A stretch of 42,385 bases of DNA from an uncultured Christensenella sp. (GTDB lineage: Bacteria > Bacillota > Clostridia > Christensenellales > UBA1242): contig CASFFG010000008.1 of assembly GCA_949293905.1 (NCBI GenBank), positions 1 to 42,385 on the forward strand. Reading direction: 5' to 3'. The notes beneath the pieces are model-generated. The model ran no database searches and was not told where the DNA came from. It worked only from the letters and a program-made list of their open reading frames with translations. Numbering within the stretch: the stretch's first letter is position 1; the number at the start of each line of letters is the position of its first letter. This document shows, piece by piece, positions 16,582 to 25,459 of the stretch. The translations under genes and the position numbers were made by a program.

Positions 16582-18618
16582 ATGACTCTAACAAAAACTA
16601 AAGATTCTAAAAAAGTTTTTTCAATAAAAATAATACAACTTTTTCTTGCTATTGCTTGTATTTTGATACTCTCTGCGCTACTTAGTTTCACTTTTAACGT
16701 ATCGCAATACGCATTTGGTCATGACATACGATATCATTACGAGATAATTAGGGCGCTGTCTACAGCATGGGATTCTGGCAGTGGATTTTCCCGCATACTC
16801 GATTTAGTCGGTCAAGATTATGGATACGGAACTGGCTTATTTTACTCTTTAATTCCCGCGGGAACTGCTGTTGTTTTGATGAATATATTTTCTCTCTCAG
16901 TCGCAGAATCTATAAGTTTCGAAATCTTTTTGCTTTTAGTTGCTAGCGGAATAATAATGTTTTTCTTTATGAAATCTATTACAAAAAATACTCTCATTTC
17001 AACTGTTGTCGCTTGTATTTACATCTCGTCACCATATGTAATAACTGATATATATGTTAGATTTGCTTTTAGTGAAATGTTTTTAATACTCGCCGTTCCT
17101 CTTATAATGTGGGGAATATATGAATTGATAATAAATAAAAATATACGAAAATTTTTTATCCCTTTCGTATTAGGCTATTCTATCGCGATAATGACACACT
17201 TAACCATGACTGTGTTCTTAACTGCAGTTATATTAATATTCATTTTAATATACATAAAGGAGATTTTTAGATATAAATTATATATTCCGCTTATTATTGC
17301 TACCATCTGTGTGCTTTTAATTTCTTCGGTTTATTACGTACCTATGTTGATAAATTACCCAAATATCGGGTTAGATAAAATGAGTTACACAAGTGCGTTT
17401 TTATCTTTTAATGGGTTATGGTCGTTCATACTGGTCTGGTTAATATTTTCTAGTATTTTAAATATATTCACCATTTGGGTATTCGCTAAAAATTTAGCAT
17501 ACAACCGCGGAAATAACAGCAAAAACAAGAAAGTACTATTTGCCTTCTTGCTACTGACATTTCTTATGTCAACCTGTCTTTTCCCTTGGTTTATCTTGCC
17601 TGATTTCGTTGGAATAATTCAATTCTCATGGAGAATGTTTATAGTAAACATGCCTTTGCTTGCTATTTCAATAGGATACTTATTAAAAAACAGTGAGTTC
17701 TTTTCTCATAAATTTTCACTGATTTTTGGCACGGTTATATGTTTAATCGGTTCGCTAAGCATGGCAATTAATTATAACTTTTGCCTTAACGGGAAAGCGT
17801 CAAATACAATAGATAAATACGTATCAAGTCAATTAATTAATGGTAAAAGCGAAAACTTAGGACTAGGCGCGAGTAAAAAGGGAGATTATCTCCCAAACGG
17901 TTGTACCACTGATTATTTATTTAATAGGGCACAAAATATGATTTTAGAAACAGATGTTAAATTAACGGAACTCGCGAATTACCAGTCAATAAATCAACTT
18001 TCATTCATGATAGGAAAAAATAAAGGCGGATATGCAGTACTTGATCTTCCTTATGATTTATTTGAAGACACTGAAATTTATCAAATTTCTAGCGATTATC
18101 ACGAGGAAAAACTAAATGTGGTAAAATCAAACAATAACGGGAATTTACAACTCAGTTTTGAAGAATATTCTAATGAATGTAAAATCACAATAAGTTATAA
18201 AGAAAATAGCAATCTAGACAACTATCTAAAACAAAATCCTTTCGAATTTGTAGTAAAGAGCGGAGATGTTGAGTTTACGAATTTCATAAAGCAATCCGCT
18301 TATGATTATACGGTCGATATAAATGTTACATCTTATTCTTCTATTGAATTGCCTTCATTATATTATAAAGGTTATAAAATAACACTTATCTCTAACGGAG
18401 TAGAAGAGGAAATCTCACATACTCTCGGCGAAAATGGATTTATAGAGATAAGTTTAGAAAATAGCGGAACTTTACATGTTGAATTTGTTGGAGATTATAT
18501 AAAAACTTCTAACTATGTTGCAATAACCGGCGCTGTTCTTAGTATAGTTTTATCTATCGTCTGCTTTGCAATTCCTAAAAAATATACGCTTCTAAATGAA
18601 AATACTGTTTCGCAATAA
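16582..18618 (+). CDS. Large polytopic membrane protein, paralogue of the upstream gene
   Basis: The 678-aa protein repeats the design of the first two parts of its upstream neighbour: a multi-helix YfhO/GT-C-like region (residues about 15-420) and then an extracytoplasmic beta-rich domain, with a last membrane helix near 645-665. Shared motifs include DYGYGTGLFYSLIPAGTAV, VRFAFSEMFLILAVPLIMWG, FPWFILPDFVGIIQF and NPFEFVVKSGDVEFTNF. The GtrA domain is absent. This indicates a tandem duplication with gain or loss of GtrA. It probably acts in the same envelope glycosylation pathway, perhaps adding a different sugar or acting at another site. The gene starts 64 bp after its neighbour, on the same strand. 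Confidence 0.75.
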   Translation: MTLTKTKDSKKVFSIKIIQLFLAIACILILSALLSFTFNVSQYAFGHDIRYHYEIIRALSTAWDSGSGFSRILDLVGQDYGYGTGLFYSLIPAGTAVVLMNIFSLSVAESISFEIFLLLVASGIIMFFFMKSITKNTLISTVVACIYISSPYVITDIYVRFAFSEMFLILAVPLIMWGIYELIINKNIRKFFIPFVLGYSIAIMTHLTMTVFLTAVILIFILIYIKEIFRYKLYIPLIIATICVLLISSVYYVPMLINYPNIGLDKMSYTSAFLSFNGLWSFILVWLIFSSILNIFTIWVFAKNLAYNRGNNSKNKKVLFAFLLLTFLMSTCLFPWFILPDFVGIIQFSWRMFIVNMPLLAISIGYLLKNSEFFSHKFSLIFGTVICLIGSLSMAINYNFCLNGKASNTIDKYVSSQLINGKSENLGLGASKKGDYLPNGCTTDYLFNRAQNMILETDVKLTELANYQSINQLSFMIGKNKGGYAVLDLPYDLFEDTEIYQISSDYHEEKLNVVKSNNNGNLQLSFEEYSNECKITISYKENSNLDNYLKQNPFEFVVKSGDVEFTNFIKQSAYDYTVDINVTSYSSIELPSLYYKGYKITLISNGVEEEISHTLGENGFIEISLENSGTLHVEFVGDYIKTSNYVAITGAVLSIVLSIVCFAIPKKYTLLNENTVSQ

Positions 18619-18796
18619 AAATCACAAGTCAAACCCAAAATCATACTCTATTAAATTTTTGTAGAATTAAATTTCCATCTCTTTCAAATGATTCGTTTAA
18701 AGAGATTAATATAATCTTAAATAAATCATAATTTTGTTTATAATTTAATTCGGTAACTTCATTTTAAAAATGTTTATATAAATTTTTAAGAAATAC

Positions 18797-18825
18797 TTGC
18801 AAATTTTATCGTTTTGTTATATACT
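18797..18825 (+). promoter_or_regulatory. Promoter upstream of structured RNA elements and tRNA-Arg
   Basis: TTGCAA, a 17-bp spacer and TATACT. Transcription would start near 18832, run through both structured elements and tRNA-Arg, and end at the terminator at 19275-19306. That gives a leader of about 365 nt, far longer than a normal pre-tRNA leader. Confidence 0.6.
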
Positions 18826-18965
18826 ACTACATAGTCTAGTACATATGGGCTAGATTTACTAACCCAAATCTTGTAAAAATCAAAAAAGTTTGCGAAAACG
18901 TTGAGCAACTCGTCATAAACCAGTGTTTCACCATATATTCTCGACACGTACACTTAACAAACATT

Positions 18966-19062
18966 TTTCCGCGAGAACTTGTGAGAGCGGAAAGAGGAGC
19001 ACTTGACCAAGAAGCCTATAATTGCGCTATGAAATAAGCAATTTGGCATAAGGTCGCAGTGC
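18966..19062 (+). ncRNA. Structured RNA element, copy 1
   Basis: Two hairpins joined by GAGGA. Hairpin 1 pairs TTTCCGC (18966-18972) with GCGGAAA (18987-18993), with loop sequence GAGAACTTGTGAGA. Hairpin 2 is stacked from four stems: GCACT/AGTGC, GACC/GGTC, GCC/GGC and AATTGC/GCAATT. It has a 1-versus-2 nt asymmetric bulge after the first stem and an A-rich 5-versus-4 nt internal loop after the second. Copy 2 keeps this architecture with different paired bases. No known RNA family is recognised. Confidence 0.65.
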
Positions 19063-19091
19063 ACCGAAACATTCACTCTCAACACAAAATA

Positions 19092-19190
19092 TCTCACGAG
19101 CACTTGTGCGGAGTGAGAAGAGGAGCGACCGAACAAAAAGTCAACATTTGCGTAAACTCCGTTTAGCAAATTGACATAAGTTCGTGTCGC
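19092..19190 (+). ncRNA. Structured RNA element, copy 2
   Basis: Hairpin 1 pairs TCTCAC (19092-19097) with GTGAGA (19113-19118), with loop GAGCACTTGTGCGGA. The linker is AGAGGA. Hairpin 2 stacks GCGAC/GTCGC, GAAC/GTTC, GTCAA/TTGAC and TTTGC/GCAAA, with the same asymmetric bulge and A-rich 5/4 internal loop as copy 1. It ends 5 nt before tRNA-Arg. The conserved single-stranded parts are GAGNACTTGTG in loop 1 and AGGAGC at the linker, while paired bases differ with pairing preserved. Confidence 0.65.
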
Positions 19191-19195
19191 GACGA

Positions 19196-19272
19196 GCGTT
19201 CATAGCTCAGCTGGATAGAGCGTTGGTCTACGGAACCAAAGGTCGGGGGTTCGAATCCCTCTGGACGCACCA
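19196..19272 (+). tRNA. tRNA-Arg (anticodon ACG)
   Basis: A complete cloverleaf. The acceptor stem pairs GCGTTCA with TGGACGC, the anticodon stem TTGGT/ACCAA carries the loop CTACGGA (anticodon ACG), and the T arm has GGTTCGAATCC. CCA is encoded. The ACG anticodon, with A34 edited to inosine, reads CGU, CGC and CGA. A terminator follows at once. Confidence 0.95.
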
Positions 19273-19274
19273 AA

Positions 19275-19306
19275 AAAAAATGCGCTATTAGTATGGCGCA
19301 TTTTTT
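19275..19306 (+). terminator. Terminator of tRNA-Arg
   Basis: AAAAAATGCGC pairs with GCGCATTTTTT around a 10-nt loop and ends in a T run, 3 nt after the encoded CCA. Confidence 0.9.
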
Positions 19307-19361
19307 ATTTTTCCACTTTTATTCTATCTGGATTATTTTTAATATGATAATAGGTTAATTT

Positions 19362-21095
19362 TTATTCGCCCAATGACTTTTTGTATAAAGATTTATAATA
19401 TTCATTGTTCTTAATCAAATCATCATGCCTTCCTTTGCCTACGATATTTCCTTTTTTAATTAGAATTATCGAGTCCGCAAACGTTATAGTCGAAAGCCTA
19501 TGTGCTATTAAAATTATCGTCATTCTTGAAGACAAATCTCTAATTACTTCCATCACTTCATCTTGTGCTGTATTATCTAGCGAACTTGTTGCCTCATCAA
19601 AGATCATTACTTTTACATTTCTACATAGTGCCCTTGCTATACATAATTTTTGTCTTTGTCCACCAGAGAGTTGACACCCGCCTTCCCCAATGACACTATC
19701 CCATTTTTTAGGTAGAGAAAATACATAATCTTTTAGTTTTACTCTCTCGCACAACTGCCAAATTTCTTCATCTGTAATTTGACTATTTATCATTTTAAAA
19801 TTCTCGTGTATTGATAAATTAAATAGGTATGGGAATTGATTTACAATGGCGATATTGTCTCTTATAAACCGCTTACTTAAATTGTCTATTTCATTTTCTC
19901 AAAGCAATATTTCGCCAGAATTTTTATAGTATAGATGCCCAATTAGACTTGTGATTGTACTTTTACCACAACCGCTTTCACCAACAAAGGCAACTGTAGT
20001 TTTAGGCTCTATAGTAAAAGATACATTTTTAAGAACTTCTAAATTAGGTATATAAGAAAAATTGACATTTTTAAACTCTATTTTTCCAGTATAATTTTCC
20101 TCATAACCCTCGCCATATTGGTCAATATTTTCAGGTTTTGGATAAACTATATCGAACAATCTCTCCGCGCATACTTCACATTCCGCAAGTTTGTATCTAA
20201 AATCTCCAAACTCATTTGCAAGAGTAAATGTATGGTCTTTATATAGATAACATGTGTAAAAGACTGTAGATGTCAAACTATAGTTCATCATTAAGAACAT
20301 ACTTACGCCCATAAACAAGAAATCGCTAATGTTAACAATGGCATCAGTTATTTTACAGAGTAACTCGTCAACATAATACTCATGATTGTCTTTTTTTATA
20401 AATTCCTTTTGAGAGTCTCCCACAAGTGCAAGTACATTATTATCACAATTTAAGGTCTTTATGTCTTTAACCGCGCGAATTGTTTCAATAATTTTTGAAT
20501 TAACAACTTCTCTTTGTGCTTTTACCTTGGGTTTTAGTTTAGACAAATAGTGAATTCGTATGGTATATGCTAATGACACTATAACAACTGAGATAAATAC
20601 AAAAAGCCCCAAATACGCATTAAGAAAAAATATATAAATGAGATATGAAAACCTGCGTATTATATTTACTACTTTTTCTGTTAATGATTTAAATCTCTCC
20701 GAAATATGGTCAATATCAGCAGTTAGACGAGTGACAATCGTCCCCGAGCCCATATTATCGAAATAACTCATCTTTATATTTAATGCAGATTCTATTATCT
20801 TTTGTTGTAAGTCAAATCTAACTTTATTCTCTAGATTCTTATAAAAGTAAGTATTTGCATAAGAAAGGAGTTTCGAAATCAAAAGAATTGTAAGATTAAT
20901 TCCCGCATATTTCCATACTGCCCCATAGTTTGCGTCCATCATCGCTGAGATAATATTTGCAACCAGCATTGCACTAAAAAATGAGATTACGGCTTTAATT
21001 AATAATATAAAGACGAAGGCTATGTAGAGTGCAATATGTTTCTTATAAAATTTTAGAATCTGCCTTAACGCTGGAAATCTTTTTACTTTAGCCAT
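19362..21095 (-). pseudogene. ABC exporter (fused TMD-NBD) interrupted by one in-frame TGA
   Basis: The N-terminal half is a type I exporter membrane domain with six predicted helices (residues about 15-300). It is followed by a nucleotide-binding domain with Walker A GESGCGKST, then a TGA codon (near 19900) after GEILL. Past it the same frame continues without any other lesion: Q-loop NQFPYLFNLSIHENF, signature LSGGQRQKL, Walker B VMIFDEATSSLD and H-loop AHRLS, ending at TAA. Read through, it is about 578 aa, a normal length. Either the gene is freshly broken or the TGA is read as an amino acid. At this place homologues usually have Asp or Asn before Gly, so Trp is possible but not clearly expected. 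The start overlaps the upstream kinase gene by 13 bp. Confidence 0.8.
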
Positions 21096-22897
21096 GTGAT
21101 TTCCTCGTCATTCTTTATATATTGTTCGCAAAGTTCATTCAATAGTGGAATATGTTTATTAGAGCATGTTTTATTTATAACGCCTTTAACATCTCTTAAA
21201 AATCTTGCTAAAACTAAAAGTTTGACTTGTCCTTGAATTCTCAAAGGAATTTTACCTTTGTTCATGTATTTTAAATATCCGTTTAAAAACCCTTGACAAA
21301 GTGAAACTTTACTACTTCTAAATCCAGATAGAATGTTATAATAAAAGTTCATTATATCATAACTATACATTAAACTTTCGTTATCTACAAAGACAATCTT
21401 TTTACCATTATAAAGAATGTTTCCAAATTTAACATCTCCGTGAATTAGCGCTATCGGTTCTTTATCAAAACTTTTAATGAGCCTGTTGATGAAGTTTAAA
21501 ATTTCTTGTTTTTTAAAAGATATTAATGTTTTTTCTTCTAAATTATTATAGATAAACTCAACATCATCTTGTAAAGTTGTTTGTAAATCATTTTTATCTA
21601 ATGTTCTAAATTCGTTTGATTTATATGCTTTAAGTTTTATTAATTCTTTTGCAACAATTTTTCCAAGTTTATTCCCCTCATCAAAAGAAAGAGTTGCATG
21701 CTTATCCATTTCTTCAAACTCAATATAATCATAAACAAAATAGAAAGTATCTAGAGATTTAAACCTTCCATAAAACCTCACAGGACTTATTGGAATTTTT
21801 AGATTTTCAAGTACAGCATAACAATTTTGACAATGCTCAAAATGTCTTTTTTTATTTTTTTTCATGAGTTTAAGAAAATATTTATGTTCGCCATCTGTAC
21901 ATTTAAAAGTTAGATTATCTGGTGAATAACTTCCTTTAACTAAAGTTATGTCGAACCCTTTAAGTTCTGGAATATTTTTTAATAATTTAATACCGGAAAG
22001 ATATTTACTAAGACAAATTTTTCCTTTAATTAGATATTTCTTTTGAATGTATTTGATTATATTATCGATTTTTTCAAAGTTCTCTTTTCTAAAACTTTTA
22101 TTTAATGTTTCACATATGTTTAGCAAATAAGTATAATTGCAACATTTTAAAAAACCTTGTGGAATAGAAAAATTAAATAATCCATCTAAATATCCACGCG
22201 CAAATGCAAGATTTTTCTCGTCTTTAAAATCCGAGCGAGCATAACACCATATAAGTGATAAAGAAAGTTCTTTATAATCTGTATGCTCAAAATCAATAAC
22301 CCAAATTTCATTGCCATTCAGCAAAAAATTGCTCGGTTTTATGTCGGTATGACCATACACCATAACACTATTTTTTATAAGGTTATGATTTGTAGATAAA
22401 AAACCTTTAATATAATCAAAAAATTTTATTTGACTTGCAGATAGCAATTTTTGATACTTTTCTAGATTTATTGAGAGTTCATCAAGCGTTAAATTTACTC
22501 TTTTAACTATATTATTATAAGTCTCTTCATTTACAGGTCTATCCGGGAAAATCCTTCGTAATCTTCGATATTTTTCTCCAACTATAAATCCATATTCGTA
22601 AATGAACTTAGGTGCATACTCGTCCAACTTTTCCTTTAACAGAACACCCTTTGTAGTTTCTTCAATTATGTAACTATTTTCTTCATCATAATTTCCGCTT
22701 TCAATGACTTTTGGGTGCGGAATTTCTGCTTGTGTAAGCAACTCATCTAAATCATTTCTAACTTTGAACTTGCCTATCTTTAAGAAATATTCATTTTTCC
22801 CTTTCTTAAAATATTTCTTTATTGAACCAGAATACCCACCTTGTGCATCAATAAAATCTGTCGCGTTTTGTAAAAACTTAATCTTTTGTAACTCCAT
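21083..22897 (-). CDS. Tandem APH/choline-kinase-like phosphotransferase, two kinase domains
   Basis: The 604-aa protein contains two aminoglycoside-phosphotransferase-type kinase domains in a row. The first (about 1-300) has GHTDIKPSNFLL as catalytic loop and VIDFEHT as metal-binding Asp. The second (about 305-604) has HGDVKFGNILYNG and VFVDNES. Both also show an N-terminal ATP-lobe Lys in a YFLKxxK context. No membrane segment is present. Such kinases phosphorylate small molecules such as choline, aminoglycosides, sugars or thiamine; two fused copies are unusual and I know of no named family. The start has GAGG upstream and a TATAAT further up. It overlaps the exporter gene by 13 bp, so the two are translationally coupled. 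The substrate is unknown. Confidence 0.75.
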   Translation of the reverse strand: MELQKIKFLQNATDFIDAQGGYSGSIKKYFKKGKNEYFLKIGKFKVRNDLDELLTQAEIPHPKVIESGNYDEENSYIIEETTKGVLLKEKLDEYAPKFIYEYGFIVGEKYRRLRRIFPDRPVNEETYNNIVKRVNLTLDELSINLEKYQKLLSASQIKFFDYIKGFLSTNHNLIKNSVMVYGHTDIKPSNFLLNGNEIWVIDFEHTDYKELSLSLIWCYARSDFKDEKNLAFARGYLDGLFNFSIPQGFLKCCNYTYLLNICETLNKSFRKENFEKIDNIIKYIQKKYLIKGKICLSKYLSGIKLLKNIPELKGFDITLVKGSYSPDNLTFKCTDGEHKYFLKLMKKNKKRHFEHCQNCYAVLENLKIPISPVRFYGRFKSLDTFYFVYDYIEFEEMDKHATLSFDEGNKLGKIVAKELIKLKAYKSNEFRTLDKNDLQTTLQDDVEFIYNNLEEKTLISFKKQEILNFINRLIKSFDKEPIALIHGDVKFGNILYNGKKIVFVDNESLMYSYDIMNFYYNILSGFRSSKVSLCQGFLNGYLKYMNKGKIPLRIQGQVKLLVLARFLRDVKGVINKTCSNKHIPLLNELCEQYIKNDEEITWLK

Positions 22898-22982
22898 TTT
22901 AACCTCAATGAGATTATATCATATGTTTAGAAGTTTTGATATATATAAATTTAAAACTTAATATAAGTTTTTCTAATACCTG

Positions 22983-23861
22983 TTATTGCTGTCCACATAT
23001 TTCATTGACTACTTTTTTAGCAATGTCATTCGACTCCAAAAAGCATGCATAAATAGTGCGTTTCGTTGGTTTATATCCTTCAATATTTACAATTTTTAAT
23101 TGATTTTGCTTAACATATTCTCTTGGATAAATACCAATACCCGCACCGTTTTTAATCATTTCCAAACACTGATTATCATTCTTACATTCCATAAATTTAT
23201 TAAATGAGTATTTTATCCATGCATTGTCGTTCCTTCCTGATCTTTCCTTCATAATTACATAATACTTGGACAATTCTTCAAATGTCATGCTTTCTGGCAA
23301 CTGAAAATATGCAGGATTGTAAACAAAGACATAATTAAGAGCACAAATCTTTTTAAGTGCAACTTCTTTTACATTAAATTCATCTCCACTTTTCAAGATA
23401 ACAAGGTCAAATTTACCATTTTGTAACGACTCCACAACTTCATTTTCATAAATATATTCACAAAATTCGATATTAGTATTTGTTAAAATTTCTTGTATTC
23501 TTCTAATTTTATTAGTTAAAAACATACTCGCTAATGAACTAGATATTGAGATTTTAAAGTCTTTGACGCCGTCAAACGACTTTTTCCTTAAAGTTTCAAT
23601 TATGGCTTCTTTAAAATACTTGTTTCCAATGCGCGCATGCTCGTACAATACCCTGCCTTCATCGGTCAGTATAACACCGCGAGTGTTACGATTAAAAAGG
23701 GTCACACCCATGCTCCACTCTAAATTCTTCATCGATTGGCTTAGTGCAGATTGAGAAATCCCTAAGGACTTTGATGCCATTGATAAACTACCGTGTTTTG
23801 CAACGCTGATAAAATATTTTATTGCATCATAATTATAATCTAAAATTTTAATATCTTCCAT
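22983..23861 (-). CDS. LysR-family transcriptional regulator
   Basis: The N-terminal winged helix-turn-helix spans residues about 5-62 (AKHGSLSMASKSLGISQSALSQSMKNLE, then NRNTRGVILTDEGRVLYEHA), the LysR hallmark. The effector domain follows (about 85-290). I start at the second Met (23861), which has GGAG upstream, because the first ATG at 23879 lies inside the -10 box. The protein is then 292 aa, a normal length. It is divergent from mnmE, with both promoters in about 100 bp, and lies 85 bp upstream of the kinase gene on the same strand, which makes the kinase-exporter pair a possible target. Confidence 0.88.
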   Translation of the reverse strand: MEDIKILDYNYDAIKYFISVAKHGSLSMASKSLGISQSALSQSMKNLEWSMGVTLFNRNTRGVILTDEGRVLYEHARIGNKYFKEAIIETLRKKSFDGVKDFKISISSSLASMFLTNKIRRIQEILTNTNIEFCEYIYENEVVESLQNGKFDLVILKSGDEFNVKEVALKKICALNYVFVYNPAYFQLPESMTFEELSKYYVIMKERSGRNDNAWIKYSFNKFMECKNDNQCLEMIKNGAGIGIYPREYVKQNQLKIVNIEGYKPTKRTIYACFLESNDIAKKVVNEICGQQ

Positions 23862-23877
23862 TTTAATCTCCAATGAC

Positions 23878-23906
23878 ATTATACTTTAAGCCAATTTAAA
23901 ACACAA
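23878..23906 (-). promoter_or_regulatory. Promoter of the LysR gene
   Basis: On the minus strand there is TTGTGT, a 17-bp spacer and TATAAT. The -10 overlaps the first in-frame ATG, which decides that translation starts at 23861. Confidence 0.65.
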
Positions 23907-23926
23907 GTTTTTTGTTGCCTTATAAG

Positions 23927-23955
23927 TTGAAAAATTTTTATATTTGTGATAAAAT
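23927..23955 (+). promoter_or_regulatory. Promoter of mnmE, leaderless geometry
   Basis: TTGAAA, a 17-bp spacer, TAAAAT, then 6 nt to the mnmE ATG. No Shine-Dalgarno sequence fits between them. Confidence 0.75.
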
Positions 23956-23961
23956 AACATT

Positions 23962-25257
23962 ATGGAAAATACTATTGTAGCACTTGCAACTCCACCTGGG
24001 AATAGTGGGGTTGCAGTTATTAGATTAAGCGGAGAAAATTCGTACGAAATTTTAAAGAAAATAACTCACGAAAAAGGCGAATTTACTCCTAGACATATGT
24101 ACTTAAAAAATGTTTATGCGGGCGAAATTGTAGATAATTCTCTCGTTGTGTTTTTTGCATCTCCAAATAGTTATACAGGTGAAGATGTCGCTGAAATTCA
24201 CTCTCACGGTGGATATTTTTTAGCACAAAAAATTATCGAAGAATGTATTAATTTAGGGGCAGTAATGGCTACTCCTGGTGAGTTTTCTAAACGCGCTTTT
24301 ATTAATGGAAAACTCTCTATTGACCAAGCGGAAGGAATTATGGATTTAATCAATGCTGAGAGCGAAATGCAGGCAAAACTCGGCAGTTCGCTAGTTCAAG
24401 GTGAGTTGTTTAAGATGATTTCAAATTATCAAAACGAACTTACAGACATGCTCGCCGAAATTGAAGCAAAACTCGATTATCCAGAATATGAATATACTGC
24501 GAGTGAGAGTTCAAACATTATAAATAGAATTTCAACACTACTAGATAATCTCAACGGACTTATTGAAGATAGCACTAGCGGACTTATTATTAAAAATGGC
24601 GTACGAGTAGCAATCGTAGGTTCACCAAATGTTGGAAAATCTAGTCTACTTAATGCTCTCACCAAATCTAGTAAGGCGATTGTAACCGATGTTGCAGGAA
24701 CCACACGAGATATTGTGGAAGCAGAATACGAATATAAAGGAATTATTTTCCGCCTATTTGATACCGCGGGCATACATGAGAGCAATGATATTGTTGAAAA
24801 AATCGGCATAGATAGAGCAAAACGCGCGCTTGAAGATAGTGACATTGTCTTACTCGTTAGCGACGAAAAAAATATCTGCAATATTTCCACAAACAAACCA
24901 CATATTCGCGTGTTTAATAAGAGCGATATTTCAAAAAAATCGGGTGATTTTGATATTTTTGTAAGTGCCATAACGGGCGAAAATTTAGATAAATTAAAAG
25001 AAATGATTTTCTCTCGCTCAGTTAAATCTAATATTCGCTCGGACAAATTTTACATTACAAATGTCCGTCATATTGAGTGTATTAAACGCGCTATTGAATC
25101 TTTAAACAAGGCAAAAAACGAGTTTAACTCAACCACATTTGACATAATAAGTGCTGAAATAAAGTCCGCTTGGCTTGCGCTTGGTGAAATCACTGGTGTC
25201 ACAAGTAACGAATCTATTATTGATAAAATTTTCTCTAAATTTTGCTTAGGCAAATAA
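23962..25257 (+). CDS. mnmE: tRNA modification GTPase MnmE
   Basis: MnmE works with MnmG to install the 5-carboxymethylaminomethyl (or aminomethyl) group on U34 of certain tRNAs. The N-terminal folate-binding domain is at about 1-120 (IVALATPPGNSGVAVIRLSG). The central G domain has G1 GSPNVGKSS near 218, G2 with TTRD, G3 DTAG and a G4-like NKSD. The C-terminal Cys motif CLGK ends the protein, as in the family. The length of 431 aa is slightly short but within range. The ATG lies 6 nt after the -10 box. mnmG and rsmG follow on the same strand, the classical order near the origin, although here the block points toward dnaA rather than away from it. Confidence 0.95.
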   Translation: MENTIVALATPPGNSGVAVIRLSGENSYEILKKITHEKGEFTPRHMYLKNVYAGEIVDNSLVVFFASPNSYTGEDVAEIHSHGGYFLAQKIIEECINLGAVMATPGEFSKRAFINGKLSIDQAEGIMDLINAESEMQAKLGSSLVQGELFKMISNYQNELTDMLAEIEAKLDYPEYEYTASESSNIINRISTLLDNLNGLIEDSTSGLIIKNGVRVAIVGSPNVGKSSLLNALTKSSKAIVTDVAGTTRDIVEAEYEYKGIIFRLFDTAGIHESNDIVEKIGIDRAKRALEDSDIVLLVSDEKNICNISTNKPHIRVFNKSDISKKSGDFDIFVSAITGENLDKLKEMIFSRSVKSNIRSDKFYITNVRHIECIKRAIESLNKAKNEFNSTTFDIISAEIKSAWLALGEITGVTSNESIIDKIFSKFCLGK

Positions 25258-25444
25258 TATATATTACTGGAAAGATTTGTCAGGAAACAACGAAGTATAA
25301 GCAAATTCGATATTAATTCAAGCATATGTCCACAATTTATTGTGGTGAATGCACAAGCATTTTAAAAATTTTATGTCAGTATAATTTTTACAACACATAG
25401 TCGTTATTAATTTTTAAAAAAGACTATGCAAAATAGTTTTATTG

Positions 25445-25453
25445 TGCTATAAT
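25445..25453 (+). promoter_or_regulatory. Extended -10 promoter of mnmG
   Basis: TGCTATAAT is an extended -10 element with TG at the right place. It ends 6 nt before the mnmG ATG. The -35 region is weak (TATGCA at 25425), as extended -10 promoters allow. No ribosome binding site is present. Confidence 0.65.
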
Positions 25454-25459
25454 ATTTTG

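Larger units (their letters stand above)
18619..19195. other. Intergenic region with promoter and tandem structured RNA elements
   Basis: This region has no convincing protein gene. A long open frame on the minus strand across 18954-19169 follows the repeats and is better explained by them. It holds a sigma-A promoter at 18797-18825, then two structured elements (18966-19062 and 19092-19190) of higher GC than the surroundings, leading directly into tRNA-Arg. Confidence 0.7.

Noticed and set aside
18954-19169. A 71-codon open frame on the minus strand across the repeats upstream of tRNA-Arg
   Set aside because: It follows the two structured repeats, shows no domain or ribosome binding site, and paired-base changes explain the sequence better than coding.
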